Below are positions 1 through 8,498 of a DNA stretch of 34,655 bases, piece by piece. Made by a program: the position numbers and the translations under genes. Every line of letters begins with the position of its first letter. The stretch's first letter is position 1. This DNA comes from Betaproteobacteria bacterium (GTDB lineage: Bacteria; Pseudomonadota; Gammaproteobacteria; Burkholderiales; Casimicrobiaceae), in the NCBI GenBank assembly GCA_029884335.1, contig JAOUIA010000039.1:1-34655 (forward strand), read 5' to 3'. A model generated the notes under the pieces. That model was not told the origin of the DNA. It worked only from the letters and a program-made list of their open reading frames with translations, and did no database searches.

Positions 1-144
1 CGCGCGGGGGCGCAGGAAGCTGCCGACGTGGTCGGCGCGAAACGGCGGGCGGGAGCGGGGGGCGAGCGTGGTCATTGCGGAGCCGGACCGTGTGCGGAAG
101 GGAGCGACGATTCTACGCCCGGAAATCGGCCGCGGCGCGGGTAT

Positions 145-173
145 TACAATCCGGAGGAGCGGATTCGCGGAGG
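145..173 (+). promoter_or_regulatory. Candidate -10 box and Shine-Dalgarno site upstream of the MaoC-like gene
   Basis: TACAAT at 145-150 matches five of six bases of the sigma70 -10 consensus, but I see no convincing -35 box at the right distance. GGAGG at 169-173 lies eight bases before the GTG at 182 and is a strong ribosome binding site. The ribosome site is what fixes the start of the next gene. The promoter reading is weak. Bases 1-144 hold no gene I can support. Confidence 0.4.
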
Positions 174-181
174 CCTCACCG

Positions 182-604
182 GTGCAGAACGCCGACGACC
201 TGATCACCTTCTCCAAGACCGTCGGGGAGTCCGACGTCTACCTGTTCGCCGGCATCACCGGCGACCTCTCCCCGGTGCACGTCGACGCCGAGTTCATGAA
301 GCGCGCCTCGCCGTTCGGCGAGCGCATCGCGCACGGCGTGCTGCTGCTCGGCTACACGTCCGCCGCGTCGACGATCGCCGCCGACCGCCTGCAGGCGCGC
401 CACGGCTGGAAGTCGATGGTGTCGCTGGGCTACGACGGCGTTCGCTTCGTCGCGCCGGTGCGCATCGGAGACACGATCACGGTGCGCTACCGCATCGCCG
501 GCAAGGACGACGCGCGGCAGCGCACGACCTCCGAGTTCGAGGTGGTCAACCAGCGCGGCGAGACCGTCGTCGTCGGCAGGCACGTCATGAAGTGGTTCGC
601 ATGA
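182..604 (+). CDS. MaoC-like (R)-hydratase / acyl dehydratase
   Basis: A 140-residue single hot-dog protein of the MaoC/PhaJ family, which adds water to trans-2-enoyl-CoA or a related acyl-CoA in the cytoplasm. The hydratase motif is visible at residues 23-35, with Asp28 and His33 in the sequence AGITGDLSPVHVD. These correspond to the catalytic Asp/His pair of (R)-specific enoyl-CoA hydratases. A Gly-rich FGERIAHGVL stretch follows, as usual for the family. I chose GTG 182 because GGAGG sits eight bases before it and because the in-frame ATG at 68 adds 38 residues unlike the family. The stop overlaps the start of the CoA-transferase (ATGA), so the two are translationally coupled. The acyl substrate cannot be read from the sequence. 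It could equally be a mesaconyl- or crotonyl-type hydratase. Confidence 0.85.
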   Translation: MQNADDLITFSKTVGESDVYLFAGITGDLSPVHVDAEFMKRASPFGERIAHGVLLLGYTSAASTIAADRLQARHGWKSMVSLGYDGVRFVAPVRIGDTITVRYRIAGKDDARQRTTSEFEVVNQRGETVVVGRHVMKWFA

Positions 605-2205
605 GGGCCTCGAAGGTCGTCGACGCGGCGCGCGCGGTGGCGCTCGTGCCCGACGGCGCGGTGGTGGCGGTCAGCTCGTCCTCCGGCCTCAACACGCCCG
701 ACAGCACGCTGAAGGCGCTCGGCGACCGCTTCCGCACCACCGGCCACCCGCGGGGGATCACGCTGGTCATGCCGATCTCGGCCGGCGACATGTACGGCAT
801 CAAGGGTATCGACCACCTGGCCGAGCCGGGCCTGCTCGCGCGCGTCATCGGCGGCTCCTACCCGAGCGGGCCGTCCTCGTTCGAGCCGCCGCGCATCCGC
901 CGCATGATCGCCGACAACGCGGTGGCGGCGTGGAACCTGCCGAGCGGCGTGATCTTCGACATGCTGCGCGACGCCGCCGCCAAGCGTCCCGGCGTGCTGA
1001 CCAAGGTGGGCATGGGCACCTACGTGGACCCGCGTCTCGAAGGCGGCCGCATGAACGAGGCCGCGCGGCCCGACATCGTGCGCGTGGTCGAGTTCGGCGG
1101 GCAGGAGTGGCTGCACTTCGACAACTTCTACCCGCAGGTCGGCATCGTGCGCGGCACGACGGCCGACGAGGACGGCAACGTGTCGATGGAGCACGAGGGC
1201 GCCTTCCTCGGCAACGTCGAGGTGGCGCTCGCCGCGCGCAACTCCGGCGGCGTGGTGATCGCGCAGGTGAAGCGCGTCGCCGCGCGCGGCTCGCTCCACC
1301 CGCAGCGCGTCGTCGTGCCTTCCACGCTGGTCGACTTCGTCGTGGTCGACCCGCACCAGAAGCAGGCCACCGAAATCGAATACGACCCGGCGCTCTCCGG
1401 CGAGGTGCGCCTGCCCGCTTCGGCCTTCGAGCCGGTGCCGTTCGGCCCCGACAAGGTGATCGCGCGCCGCGCGGCGATGGAGCTGCGGCGCGGCGACGCG
1501 GTGAACCTGGGCTTCGGCATCTCGCCGCTGGTGCCCTACGTGCTCATCGAGGAAGGGCAGGGCGACGCGGTCACCTGGGCGATCGAGCAAGGCCCGGTCG
1601 GCGGTGTGCCCGCGCCGGGGTTTCCCTTCGGCTGCGCGTACAACGCGGAGGCGATCTTCCCTTCGCCCTACCAGTTCACCTACTTCCAGGGCGGCGGCTC
1701 CGACTGCGGCCTGCTCTCGTTCCTCGAGATCGGCGCCGACGGCAGCGTCAACGTGTCCAAGCTGGGCTCGCACCCGCACGTGACCGCGGGCTGCGGCGGA
1801 TTCGTCGACATCACGGCCCGCGCCCGCAAGCTCGTGTTCTCGGGCTACTTCCGCGCCGCGGGCATCGAGCTTGCCATCGAGGACGCGAAGATGCGCATCG
1901 TCCGCGAAGGCCGGTTCGCGAAGTTCGTTCCGGCCGTCGAACAGGTGACGTTCAGCGGCCGGCGGGCGCTCGAGCAGGGCCAGCGCGCCATCTACGTCAC
2001 CGAGCGCTGCGTGATCGAGCTCAGGCCCGAGGGGCTGACGGTGACCGAGGTCGCGCCGGGCATCGACGTCGAGCGCGACGTCGTGCGGCAGGCGGCGTGC
2101 CCGTTGCGCGTCGCGTCCGACCTGAAGGCGATGGATCCGCGGCTGTTCGATCCGGCGCCGATGAGGCTCGAACTCCCGCAGCGACTGCACAGAGCCCTGG
2201 CATGA
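601..2205 (+). CDS. Family I CoA-transferase (YdiF/propionate CoA-transferase type)
   Basis: A 534-residue protein with the two halves (alpha and beta) of a family I CoA-transferase fused in one chain, as in YdiF and propionate CoA-transferases. Such enzymes move CoA between acyl-CoA and a free acid through a glutamyl-CoA thioester. The probable catalytic residue is Glu329 in AIEQGPVGGVPAPG, the equivalent of the EAGPIGG-type motif of the family. Glycine-rich CoA-binding loops are present at the start of the second half (NLGFGISPLVP). The ATG at 601 overlaps the upstream TGA by four bases, and the gene ends in another four-base overlap with the enoyl-CoA hydratase. The neighbours suggest activation of a carboxylic acid that is then hydrated, but which acid is unknown. 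A longer in-frame opening from 28 is antisense-like, low-quality sequence and was not used. Confidence 0.88.
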   Translation: MRASKVVDAARAVALVPDGAVVAVSSSSGLNTPDSTLKALGDRFRTTGHPRGITLVMPISAGDMYGIKGIDHLAEPGLLARVIGGSYPSGPSSFEPPRIRRMIADNAVAAWNLPSGVIFDMLRDAAAKRPGVLTKVGMGTYVDPRLEGGRMNEAARPDIVRVVEFGGQEWLHFDNFYPQVGIVRGTTADEDGNVSMEHEGAFLGNVEVALAARNSGGVVIAQVKRVAARGSLHPQRVVVPSTLVDFVVVDPHQKQATEIEYDPALSGEVRLPASAFEPVPFGPDKVIARRAAMELRRGDAVNLGFGISPLVPYVLIEEGQGDAVTWAIEQGPVGGVPAPGFPFGCAYNAEAIFPSPYQFTYFQGGGSDCGLLSFLEIGADGSVNVSKLGSHPHVTAGCGGFVDITARARKLVFSGYFRAAGIELAIEDAKMRIVREGRFAKFVPAVEQVTFSGRRALEQGQRAIYVTERCVIELRPEGLTVTEVAPGIDVERDVVRQAACPLRVASDLKAMDPRLFDPAPMRLELPQRLHRALA

Positions 2206-2963
2206 TTCGTCTCGAGCGCGAAGGCGCGGTCGCCCACCTCGTCCTCGATCGCGGCGAGAAGCTCAACGCGCTCACGCTGGCGATGCTCGCCGAGCTCGAC
2301 GGTCACTGTCGCGCGATCGAGGGCGACCCGGGCGTGCGCGCCGTCGTCCTGCGCTCGGCGCTGCCGCGCGCGTTCTGCGCGGGCGCCGACGTGCGCGAGT
2401 GGTCGGCGCTCGGCGCGGAAGGCATGTGGCGGCGCTGGATCGCCGAGGGCCACCGCGTCTTCGCGCGCTTCGCCGGGCTGCCGATGCCCACGGTGGCGGC
2501 CGTCGGCGGCGTCGCGTTCGGCGGCGGTCTGGAGCTGGCGCTCTGCTGCGACCTGCGTGTGGCCTCGTCCGAGGCGCGTTTCGCGCTCCCCGAAGTGAAG
2601 ATCGGCATCGTGCCGGGCTGGGGCGGCCCCGCGCGGCTCGCCGCGCTGATCGGCCCGTCGCGGACCAAGCAGATGGCGTTGACCGGTACGGCGATCGACG
2701 CCCCCACGGCGCTGGCGTGGGGGCTGGTCAACGAGGTCGTCGGCGATGCGGCGTCCCGCGCGGGGACGCTCGCGGCGGAGATCGCCTCCGGCGCTCGCGT
2801 CGCGGTGCAAGTGACCAAGCAGCTCGTCGACGCCGCGGCGACCGGCGCGCCGGCCGCAACGCTCGATGCGCTCGCGGCCGGCTTCGTTGCCGGCACCGAC
2901 GACCTCGCGGAAGGCGTGGCGGCGTTCCGCGAGAAGCGGCCGCCGCGGTTCGGGCCGCGTTGA
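2202..2963 (+). CDS. Enoyl-CoA hydratase/isomerase (crotonase superfamily)
   Basis: A 253-residue crotonase-fold protein, normal length for the family. The oxyanion-hole segment AFCAGADVREW and the core GGGLELALCCDLR are clear. Both glutamates typical of true hydratases are kept: Glu111 in GGGLELAL and Glu131 in LPEVKIGIVPGWGG. This supports enoyl-CoA hydration rather than a hydrolase or dehalogenase role, although the superfamily is broad. The ATG overlaps the stop of the CoA-transferase by four bases. With the MaoC-like protein upstream, this gives two hydratases of opposite fold in one operon, one probably acting on an (S)- and one on an (R)-hydroxyacyl-CoA or on different steps. Substrate is unknown. 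Confidence 0.9.
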   Translation: MIRLEREGAVAHLVLDRGEKLNALTLAMLAELDGHCRAIEGDPGVRAVVLRSALPRAFCAGADVREWSALGAEGMWRRWIAEGHRVFARFAGLPMPTVAAVGGVAFGGGLELALCCDLRVASSEARFALPEVKIGIVPGWGGPARLAALIGPSRTKQMALTGTAIDAPTALAWGLVNEVVGDAASRAGTLAAEIASGARVAVQVTKQLVDAAATGAPAATLDALAAGFVAGTDDLAEGVAAFREKRPPRFGPR

Positions 2964-3003
2964 TGCGTGCGCCGGACGCGTCCTCCGGCGACTGGCGATC
3001 GAC

Positions 3004-4335
3004 GTGACGACGCGCAGGACGCCGCCGGCGCCGGTTCCCCGTTCGCGGCTCGGCCGCATCGCCCGCATGGGACTGGCCGCGGGCGAACTCGCGGCAGGCG
3101 CGGCGGCCGAGGGGCTGCGGCGCATCGTGCGCGGACAGGCGCCGGACTTCCGCGGCGCGCTGCTGTCGACGAGCAACGCGCAGAAACTCGCGGCGCGGCT
3201 CGCGCGGCTGCGCGGCGCGGCGATGAAGCTGGGGCAGCTCGTGTCGCTGCAGGGCGAGGACGTGCTGCCGCCGGAGTTCGCGCAGGCGCTCGCCGTGCTG
3301 CGCTCGCAGGCCGCGCCGATGCCGAGGGAACAGCTGCGCCGCGTGCTGGGACGCGAGTACGGCAAGGGCTGGGAGCGCCGCTTCGCGTCGTTCGACGAGG
3401 AGCCGTTGGCCGCGGCGTCGATCGGCCAGGTGCACCGGGCGATCGCAGCCGACGGCCGCGACCTCGCGCTCAAGATCCAGTACCCCGGCGTGGCGCGATC
3501 GATCGCGAGCGACGTGGACAACGTCGCGGCGCTGCTGCGCCTGCTCAACCTGCTTCCCGTCGACCTCGACGTCGCGGGGATCGCCGCCGAGGCGAAGCGG
3601 CAGCTGGCACAGGAGGCCGACTACCTCGCCGAGGCGCGCTTCCTCGAGCGCTACGCGCGGCTGGTGGCCGACGATCCGGCGCTGCTCGTCCCGCGCGTCC
3701 ATCGCGATCTCACCACGCGTCACGTGATGGCGATGGACTACGTCGCCGGCGAGCCGCTGGATTCGCTCGCCGCGGCGCCGCAGGCGCGGCGCAACGCGGT
3801 GGGCACCGCGCTCGAGCGCCTGCTGTTCCGCGAACTGTTCGAGTTCCGCGTCATGCAGACGGATCCCAACTTCGCCAACTACCTGGTGCAGCCGGACAGC
3901 GGGCGCGTCGTCCTCCTCGACTTCGGGGCGACGCGCGCATTTACGGCCGGTTTCGTCGCCGAATTCGCGCGCATCACGCGCGGCGTCGTCGACGATGATC
4001 GCGGCGCTGTCGCGCAAGCCGCCATCCGCATCGGCTACGCCGCGCCCGACGATCCGCCGGAGCGCCTCGACGCGGTCGTCGACGTGTGCTTCCTCGTCTG
4101 CGAGCCGCTGCGCCACGCGGGGCGCTACGACTTCGGCAGGTCGGACCTCGCCTCGCGCGTTCGCGACCTGGGCTTCGAGCTCGCCTTCCGGCGCCGGCTG
4201 CTGCGGCCGCCGCCGCCGGAGACGATCTTCCTCCACCGCAAGCTGGTCGGCTCGTTCCTGCTGCTCGCGCGCATCGGCGCGCAGGTCGACGCCCGCTCGC
4301 TGGTGATGCCCTACCTGCCGAAGCAGCGGCAGTGA
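3004..4335 (+). CDS. AarF/UbiB (ABC1) family atypical protein kinase-like protein
   Basis: About 443 residues, ABC1/AarF/UbiB family. Family landmarks are in order: the KLGQ motif (Lys75-Gln78), the Ala-rich loop AAASIGQVHRA in place of a normal P-loop, the LALKIQYPG lysine strand, QTDPNFANYL with the catalytic-loop Asp and Asn, and the DFG triad at Asp306. Members act as ATPases or kinases in ubiquinone biosynthesis or lipid-soluble precursor handling. This one lacks obvious C-terminal membrane helices, so it looks like a soluble paralogue rather than canonical UbiB. The start is uncertain: GTG 3004 is the first usable codon after the upstream stop, and ATG 3067 is an alternative. A 40-base gap follows the enoyl-CoA hydratase, so co-transcription is likely but not coupled. 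Confidence 0.8.
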   Translation: MTTRRTPPAPVPRSRLGRIARMGLAAGELAAGAAAEGLRRIVRGQAPDFRGALLSTSNAQKLAARLARLRGAAMKLGQLVSLQGEDVLPPEFAQALAVLRSQAAPMPREQLRRVLGREYGKGWERRFASFDEEPLAAASIGQVHRAIAADGRDLALKIQYPGVARSIASDVDNVAALLRLLNLLPVDLDVAGIAAEAKRQLAQEADYLAEARFLERYARLVADDPALLVPRVHRDLTTRHVMAMDYVAGEPLDSLAAAPQARRNAVGTALERLLFRELFEFRVMQTDPNFANYLVQPDSGRVVLLDFGATRAFTAGFVAEFARITRGVVDDDRGAVAQAAIRIGYAAPDDPPERLDAVVDVCFLVCEPLRHAGRYDFGRSDLASRVRDLGFELAFRRRLLRPPPPETIFLHRKLVGSFLLLARIGAQVDARSLVMPYLPKQRQ

Positions 4336-4367
4336 CCCGGCGACAGGCGGCCGACGCCGCGACCCGC

Positions 4368-4386
4368 CCGCCGGTGCGGCGGTTTT
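4368..4386 (+). terminator. Rho-independent terminator overlapping a convergent stop codon
   Basis: CCGCCG (4368-4373), a GTG loop and CGGCGG (4377-4382) form a perfect six-base G/C stem followed at once by TTTT (4383-4386). It lies 32 bases after the AarF-like gene and the T-run overlaps the TAA (4385-4387) of the convergent acyl-CoA hydrolase gene. The stem is short but all G/C. Confidence 0.6.
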
Positions 4387-6349
4387 ACGCGAAGTGGATG
4401 CGGAAGCTGAACACGTCCTCGCTCGGCTCGCTGTGGACCTTGAAGCCGCTGTTCAGGAAGACCTGCTGCATGGCGCGATTTGCGCGCAGGACCTCGGCGG
4501 TGAACCCCTGAATCCCGTTGCGCTTCGCGATCGTGGCGAGGTGCTTCAGGAGGAACGAGCCGATGCCGCGATTCTGCCAGTCGTCCCGCACGACGAATGC
4601 CACCTCCGCCAGATTGGTCTTCTCGTCGAGGTAGTAGCGGCCGATGGCGATGATGTCCTCGCGGTGCGCCTCGGGAATCGTCGCGACGATGGCGATGTCC
4701 TTGCGGTGGTCGATGAAGACGTACTCCTGGAACTCCTTGCGCGGTATCTGCTTGGAGTGGGACATGAACCGGTAGTACATCGTCTCCCGCGACAGCGCGT
4801 AGAACAGGTCGACCGTGGCCGGCTCGTCGGTGGGGTGGATCGGACGGACGTTGATCTGGGTGCCGTCGCTCAGCAGGTGGGTGGTGCGGAACTCCTTGGG
4901 CCCGATGACGACCTTGCCCTCGATGTCGGCCAGCTCCGGGCGCAGGAACTTGGCTTCGATCGCCTCCTTGAGCAGCCGGGCCCGGAACTTCGGATGGGCG
5001 ACGGAAATGAGCGCGATCGCGCGCTCCTGGACGCTCTTGCCGTGGAGGTAGGCGACGCCGTTCTCCGTGACGACGTAGTGCACGTCGCCGCGGGTCGTGA
5101 CCACGCCGGCGCCGGGACTGAGGCGCGTGACGATGCGCGACACCGTCCCGTTCCTGGCCGTGGAGTGGATGGCGATGATCGCCTTGCCCCCCGGAGAGCG
5201 GGCGGCGCCGCGGTTGAAGTCCACCTGCCCGCCGATGCCCGAGTAGAACTGGGTGCCGAGCGAGTCCGCGCAGACCTGGCCGGTGAGGTCGATCTCCAGG
5301 GCCACGTTGATGGCGACCTGCTTGTGCTGCTGGGCGATGACGAACGGGTCGTTGACGTACTCCGTGGGATGGAACGCGAACTGCGGGTTGTCGTGGATGT
5401 AGTCGTAGAGCCGCCGGGTCCCCATGCAGAAGCTGGCGACGATCTTGCCGTTGTCGAGCGTCTTGCGGCTCCCGTTGACGGCGCCCGACTCGATGAGGTC
5501 GATGATGGAGTCGGTGAACATCTCGGTGTGGATGCCGAGGTCCTTCTTGTCCATGAGGAAGGGCATCACCGCCTGCGGGATCGCGCCGATGCCGAATTCG
5601 ACCGTCGATCCGTCCTCGACCAGGGCTGCGACGTACTCGCCGATCTGGCGCGTCTCCGCGTCGGGCTCCGGAGCGTGCATCTCGATCAGCGGAGTGTCGG
5701 TCGGCACGAGCACGTCGATGTCGTAGACGTACAGGAACCCGTTGCCCAGCGTGCGCGGCATGTTGGGGTTGACCTGGGCAATCACGAGGCTGGCGTTCTC
5801 CGCGGCGCTCTTGACGATGTCGACGGAGACGCCGAGGCTGCACATGCCCCGGCTGTCCGGCGGGCTCACCTGGATGAGGGCGGCGTCCAGGGGCAGCTGG
5901 CCGGACGCGAAGAGGCGCGGGATCTCGGACAGGAAGACCGGCGTGTAGTCGCCCAGCCCCTCCTGGATGATCTTGCGGACATTGTCCGCGATGAAGAAGC
6001 TGTTGACGCGGAAGTACTCGGCCAGCGCCTGGTCCGCGTAGGGAGCGTCGCCGGACGTCAGCAGGTGAACGATGGTCGTGTCGGGCAGTTCGCGGCCGCG
6101 CGCCACGAGCGCGTGCACGAGCTCCTCGGGCTGTCCGCAGCCCGTGCCGACGAAGACCCGCTGGCCGGGACGGATCCGCCTGACGGCTTGCGCGGCCGTG
6201 GCGACCAGCTCGCGATAGGTGTCCTGCCAGTTCGCGTCTTCGGCGGGCCGGCCCGCGCCCCGGGGCGAGCCCTCGCCTGCAGCCGGCGCCGCTGCGTTGC
6301 CTTCGGAAGGCGCGTGCCCGGCGCCGCGGATCGGCCCTGTCGCGCTCAC
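4385..6349 (-). CDS. Acetyl-CoA hydrolase/transferase with C-terminal GNAT domain
   Basis: A 654-residue two-part protein. Residues ~40-480 match acetyl-CoA hydrolase/4-hydroxybutyrate CoA-transferase proteins, with the CoA-accepting glutamate at Glu251 in STVEFGIGAIP and a YSGIGGQVDF motif further on. Residues ~495-654 are a GNAT acetyltransferase domain. Its acetyl-CoA pyrophosphate loop is visible as DDWQNRGIGSFLL near residues 591-603. The first 40 residues are Ala/Gly/Pro-rich and look like a disordered tail. The GTG start has GGAGGG (6357-6362) seven bases upstream. The gene follows the ADP-forming acyl-CoA synthetase by 49 bases and is probably in its operon. The GNAT part resembles the domain that Pat/PatZ proteins fuse to an ADP-forming synthetase. 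Here it is fused to the CoA-transferase instead. A role in lysine acetylation coupled to acetyl-CoA is an inference. Confidence 0.88.
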   Translation of the reverse strand: MSATGPIRGAGHAPSEGNAAAPAAGEGSPRGAGRPAEDANWQDTYRELVATAAQAVRRIRPGQRVFVGTGCGQPEELVHALVARGRELPDTTIVHLLTSGDAPYADQALAEYFRVNSFFIADNVRKIIQEGLGDYTPVFLSEIPRLFASGQLPLDAALIQVSPPDSRGMCSLGVSVDIVKSAAENASLVIAQVNPNMPRTLGNGFLYVYDIDVLVPTDTPLIEMHAPEPDAETRQIGEYVAALVEDGSTVEFGIGAIPQAVMPFLMDKKDLGIHTEMFTDSIIDLIESGAVNGSRKTLDNGKIVASFCMGTRRLYDYIHDNPQFAFHPTEYVNDPFVIAQQHKQVAINVALEIDLTGQVCADSLGTQFYSGIGGQVDFNRGAARSPGGKAIIAIHSTARNGTVSRIVTRLSPGAGVVTTRGDVHYVVTENGVAYLHGKSVQERAIALISVAHPKFRARLLKEAIEAKFLRPELADIEGKVVIGPKEFRTTHLLSDGTQINVRPIHPTDEPATVDLFYALSRETMYYRFMSHSKQIPRKEFQEYVFIDHRKDIAIVATIPEAHREDIIAIGRYYLDEKTNLAEVAFVVRDDWQNRGIGSFLLKHLATIAKRNGIQGFTAEVLRANRAMQQVFLNSGFKVHSEPSEDVFSFRIHFA

Positions 6350-6398
6350 TGGACTACCCTCCGCGCTGACGCGCTTCGGGGCGGATTCGCCCTCGGGC

Positions 6399-8498
6399 TC
6401 ATGGCTTGACTTCCTTCAGCGCGATGCGCGCATCCGCGGCCACGGAAACCCGGCCCGGCGGGGCGACGATGAACGGGTTGATGTCCATTTCGGCGATTTC
6501 GGGAAAGTCGGTGACGAGCTGGCTGATCCGCTGCAGGCTCGTGGCGATGGCATCGAAGTCGACGCCGGCCTCGCCGCGGACGCCCTTGAGCAGCGCGAAC
6601 GACTTCGTGCTCTCCAGCATCTGCCGGGCCTCGTCCTCGGTGATGGGCGCGATGTGGAACGTGACGTCCTTCATCACCTCGACGAAGATCCCGCCCAGGC
6701 CGAACATGAGCATGGGGCCGAACTGCGGATCGCGGGTCATGCCCAGGATGACTTCACGCCCCTTCTGGCACATCTTCTCGACGTAGACGCCGTGAATGCG
6801 GGCGCCGGGCACCCTCTCCGCGACGCGCATCATCATCAGGTCGTAGGCGTCGCGCACCGCCGTCGGGGAATTCAGGTCGAGTCTCACGCCGCCGAAGTCG
6901 GACTTGTGGATGACGTCCGGCGACGCGATCTTCATGGCGACCGGATAGCCGATCTTGCCTGCGGCTTCGACGGCTTCGGCGGCCGTCGCGGCGAGCTGGC
7001 CGGGCTGGACGTTGAAGTCGTAGGCGCGGAGGATGTCCTTCGCGGCGGCCTCGCCGATCTGTCTTTCGCCGGTCTTGAGGTGGCGGTGAATGATCCGCTC
7101 CACGCGACGGCGGTTGACGGGGAACCGGGTCACGACGCGCGGCGGCCGGCGCAGCCATGCGGCGTAGTCGCACATCGCGCGCAGCGCTGCCACGGCGCGC
7201 TCCGGAGACTCGTAGTCCGGCAAGTCGGAGGCCACCAGCTCTTTGCGGCCGGGCATGACGTCCTGGCCGCCCATGAACGAAACGAGTATCGGTTTGACGC
7301 GGCGATTGGAGGCGGCGATGGCCCGCGCCGTTTCCGCCGGCCTGGTCATCGCCTGGGGCGTGAGGATCACGATGATGGCGTCGACCGTGGGTTCGTCCTG
7401 CGCTGCGTTCACCGCGGCGACGTACCGGTCGGGATCGGCGTCGCCGAGGACGTCGATCGGGTTGCCGACGCTGGCGGCCGGCGGCAGCTTGCTGGCCAGG
7501 GCCGATGCCGTGCTGCCGGCCAGGGCGCTGATCTGGAGGCCCGACTGCTCGATCGCGTCGGCGGCCATGATGCCCGGCCCGCCGGCATTCGTGATGATCG
7601 CCACGCGATTGCCCTTCGGCAACGGCTGCATCACGAATGCGGTCGCGTAGTCGAACATGGCCTCGAACGTCTCGGCGCGGATGATGCCGCAGCGCTTGAA
7701 CGCGGCGCCGTACGCGGTGTCCGCGCCGGCCAGGCTGCCCGTGTGCGACGAGGCGGCCTTGACGCCGGCACGGGTGACGCCGGCCTTGAAGATCACGACG
7801 GGCTTGCGGGAGGCGGCGGCCTCGGCGGCCTTGATGAAGGCGTCGCCGGCATCGACGCTCTCGAGATAGCCGGCGATGACCCTCGTTTCCGGGTCGGCGG
7901 CGAACGCCTTGAGGAAGCTGGTCTCCGACAGGTCCGCCTTGTTGCCCATGCTGATCAGCTTGGCCAGTCCAAGGTGCCGGGCGGCGGCCCAGTCGAGAAT
8001 GGCGGTGCACAGCGCGCCGGACTGGGAGATGACGGAGATCCCGCCCGGTTGCGGCATCTGCTTGGCGAACGATGCGTTCATCCGGTGGTGGGCGTTGATC
8101 AGGCCAAGACAATTGGGGCCGAGCATGGCCACGCGCCGCGACTTGCAATAGTCGGCGAGCTCCTTTTCCATGGCGGCGCCTGCGGGACCGACTTCCTTGA
8201 ATCCGGCGGTGACGATGACCACGGCCGTGGCGCCGGCGTCGATCGAATCGACGACGGCCTGCCGCACCATTTCCGCGGGAACGGCGATCAGGCCAAGGTC
8301 GATGCGGTCGCCGTAGTCCTGAAGGCGCCGATAGCACCTGAGGCCGAGGATCTCGTCCGCCGACGGATTCACGGGAACGATGGCGCCGCGAAAGCCGCCG
8401 GCAATCAGGTTCGCCACCAGCTCGTGCCCGACCTTGCCGGCGGTGCGGGAGGCACCGATGACGGCGATGGCCTCCGGGATCAGCAACGCCTCGAGCAT
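6399..8498 (-). CDS. ADP-forming acyl-CoA (acetyl-CoA) synthetase, fused alpha-beta
   Basis: A 699-residue NDP-forming acyl-CoA synthetase. The N-terminal CoA-binding Rossmann domain begins AIAVIGASRTAGKVG. Succinyl-CoA-ligase-like domains follow, with His252 in SSHTGSLAG, which matches in motif and position the phospho-histidine of archaeal ADP-forming acetyl-CoA synthetases. The last ~230 residues form the ATP-grasp domain (GYPVAMKIASPDVIHKSD). The reaction is acyl-CoA + ADP + Pi to acid + ATP + CoA, reversible. Start ATG 8498 has GGAGAG eight bases upstream. A start at 8684 would add 62 residues unlike the family. Length and domain order equal PatZ/Pka minus its C-terminal GNAT domain, and a GNAT domain is instead found on the next gene. 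Substrate range cannot be told from sequence. Confidence 0.9.
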   Translation of the reverse strand: MLEALLIPEAIAVIGASRTAGKVGHELVANLIAGGFRGAIVPVNPSADEILGLRCYRRLQDYGDRIDLGLIAVPAEMVRQAVVDSIDAGATAVVIVTAGFKEVGPAGAAMEKELADYCKSRRVAMLGPNCLGLINAHHRMNASFAKQMPQPGGISVISQSGALCTAILDWAAARHLGLAKLISMGNKADLSETSFLKAFAADPETRVIAGYLESVDAGDAFIKAAEAAASRKPVVIFKAGVTRAGVKAASSHTGSLAGADTAYGAAFKRCGIIRAETFEAMFDYATAFVMQPLPKGNRVAIITNAGGPGIMAADAIEQSGLQISALAGSTASALASKLPPAASVGNPIDVLGDADPDRYVAAVNAAQDEPTVDAIIVILTPQAMTRPAETARAIAASNRRVKPILVSFMGGQDVMPGRKELVASDLPDYESPERAVAALRAMCDYAAWLRRPPRVVTRFPVNRRRVERIIHRHLKTGERQIGEAAAKDILRAYDFNVQPGQLAATAAEAVEAAGKIGYPVAMKIASPDVIHKSDFGGVRLDLNSPTAVRDAYDLMMMRVAERVPGARIHGVYVEKMCQKGREVILGMTRDPQFGPMLMFGLGGIFVEVMKDVTFHIAPITEDEARQMLESTKSFALLKGVRGEAGVDFDAIATSLQRISQLVTDFPEIAEMDINPFIVAPPGRVSVAADARIALKEVKP

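Noticed and set aside
28-600. A long N-terminal extension of the family I CoA-transferase from 28
   Set aside because: The extension is Arg-rich, lies out of frame over the MaoC-like gene and has no family match; ATG 601 is coupled to the upstream stop.
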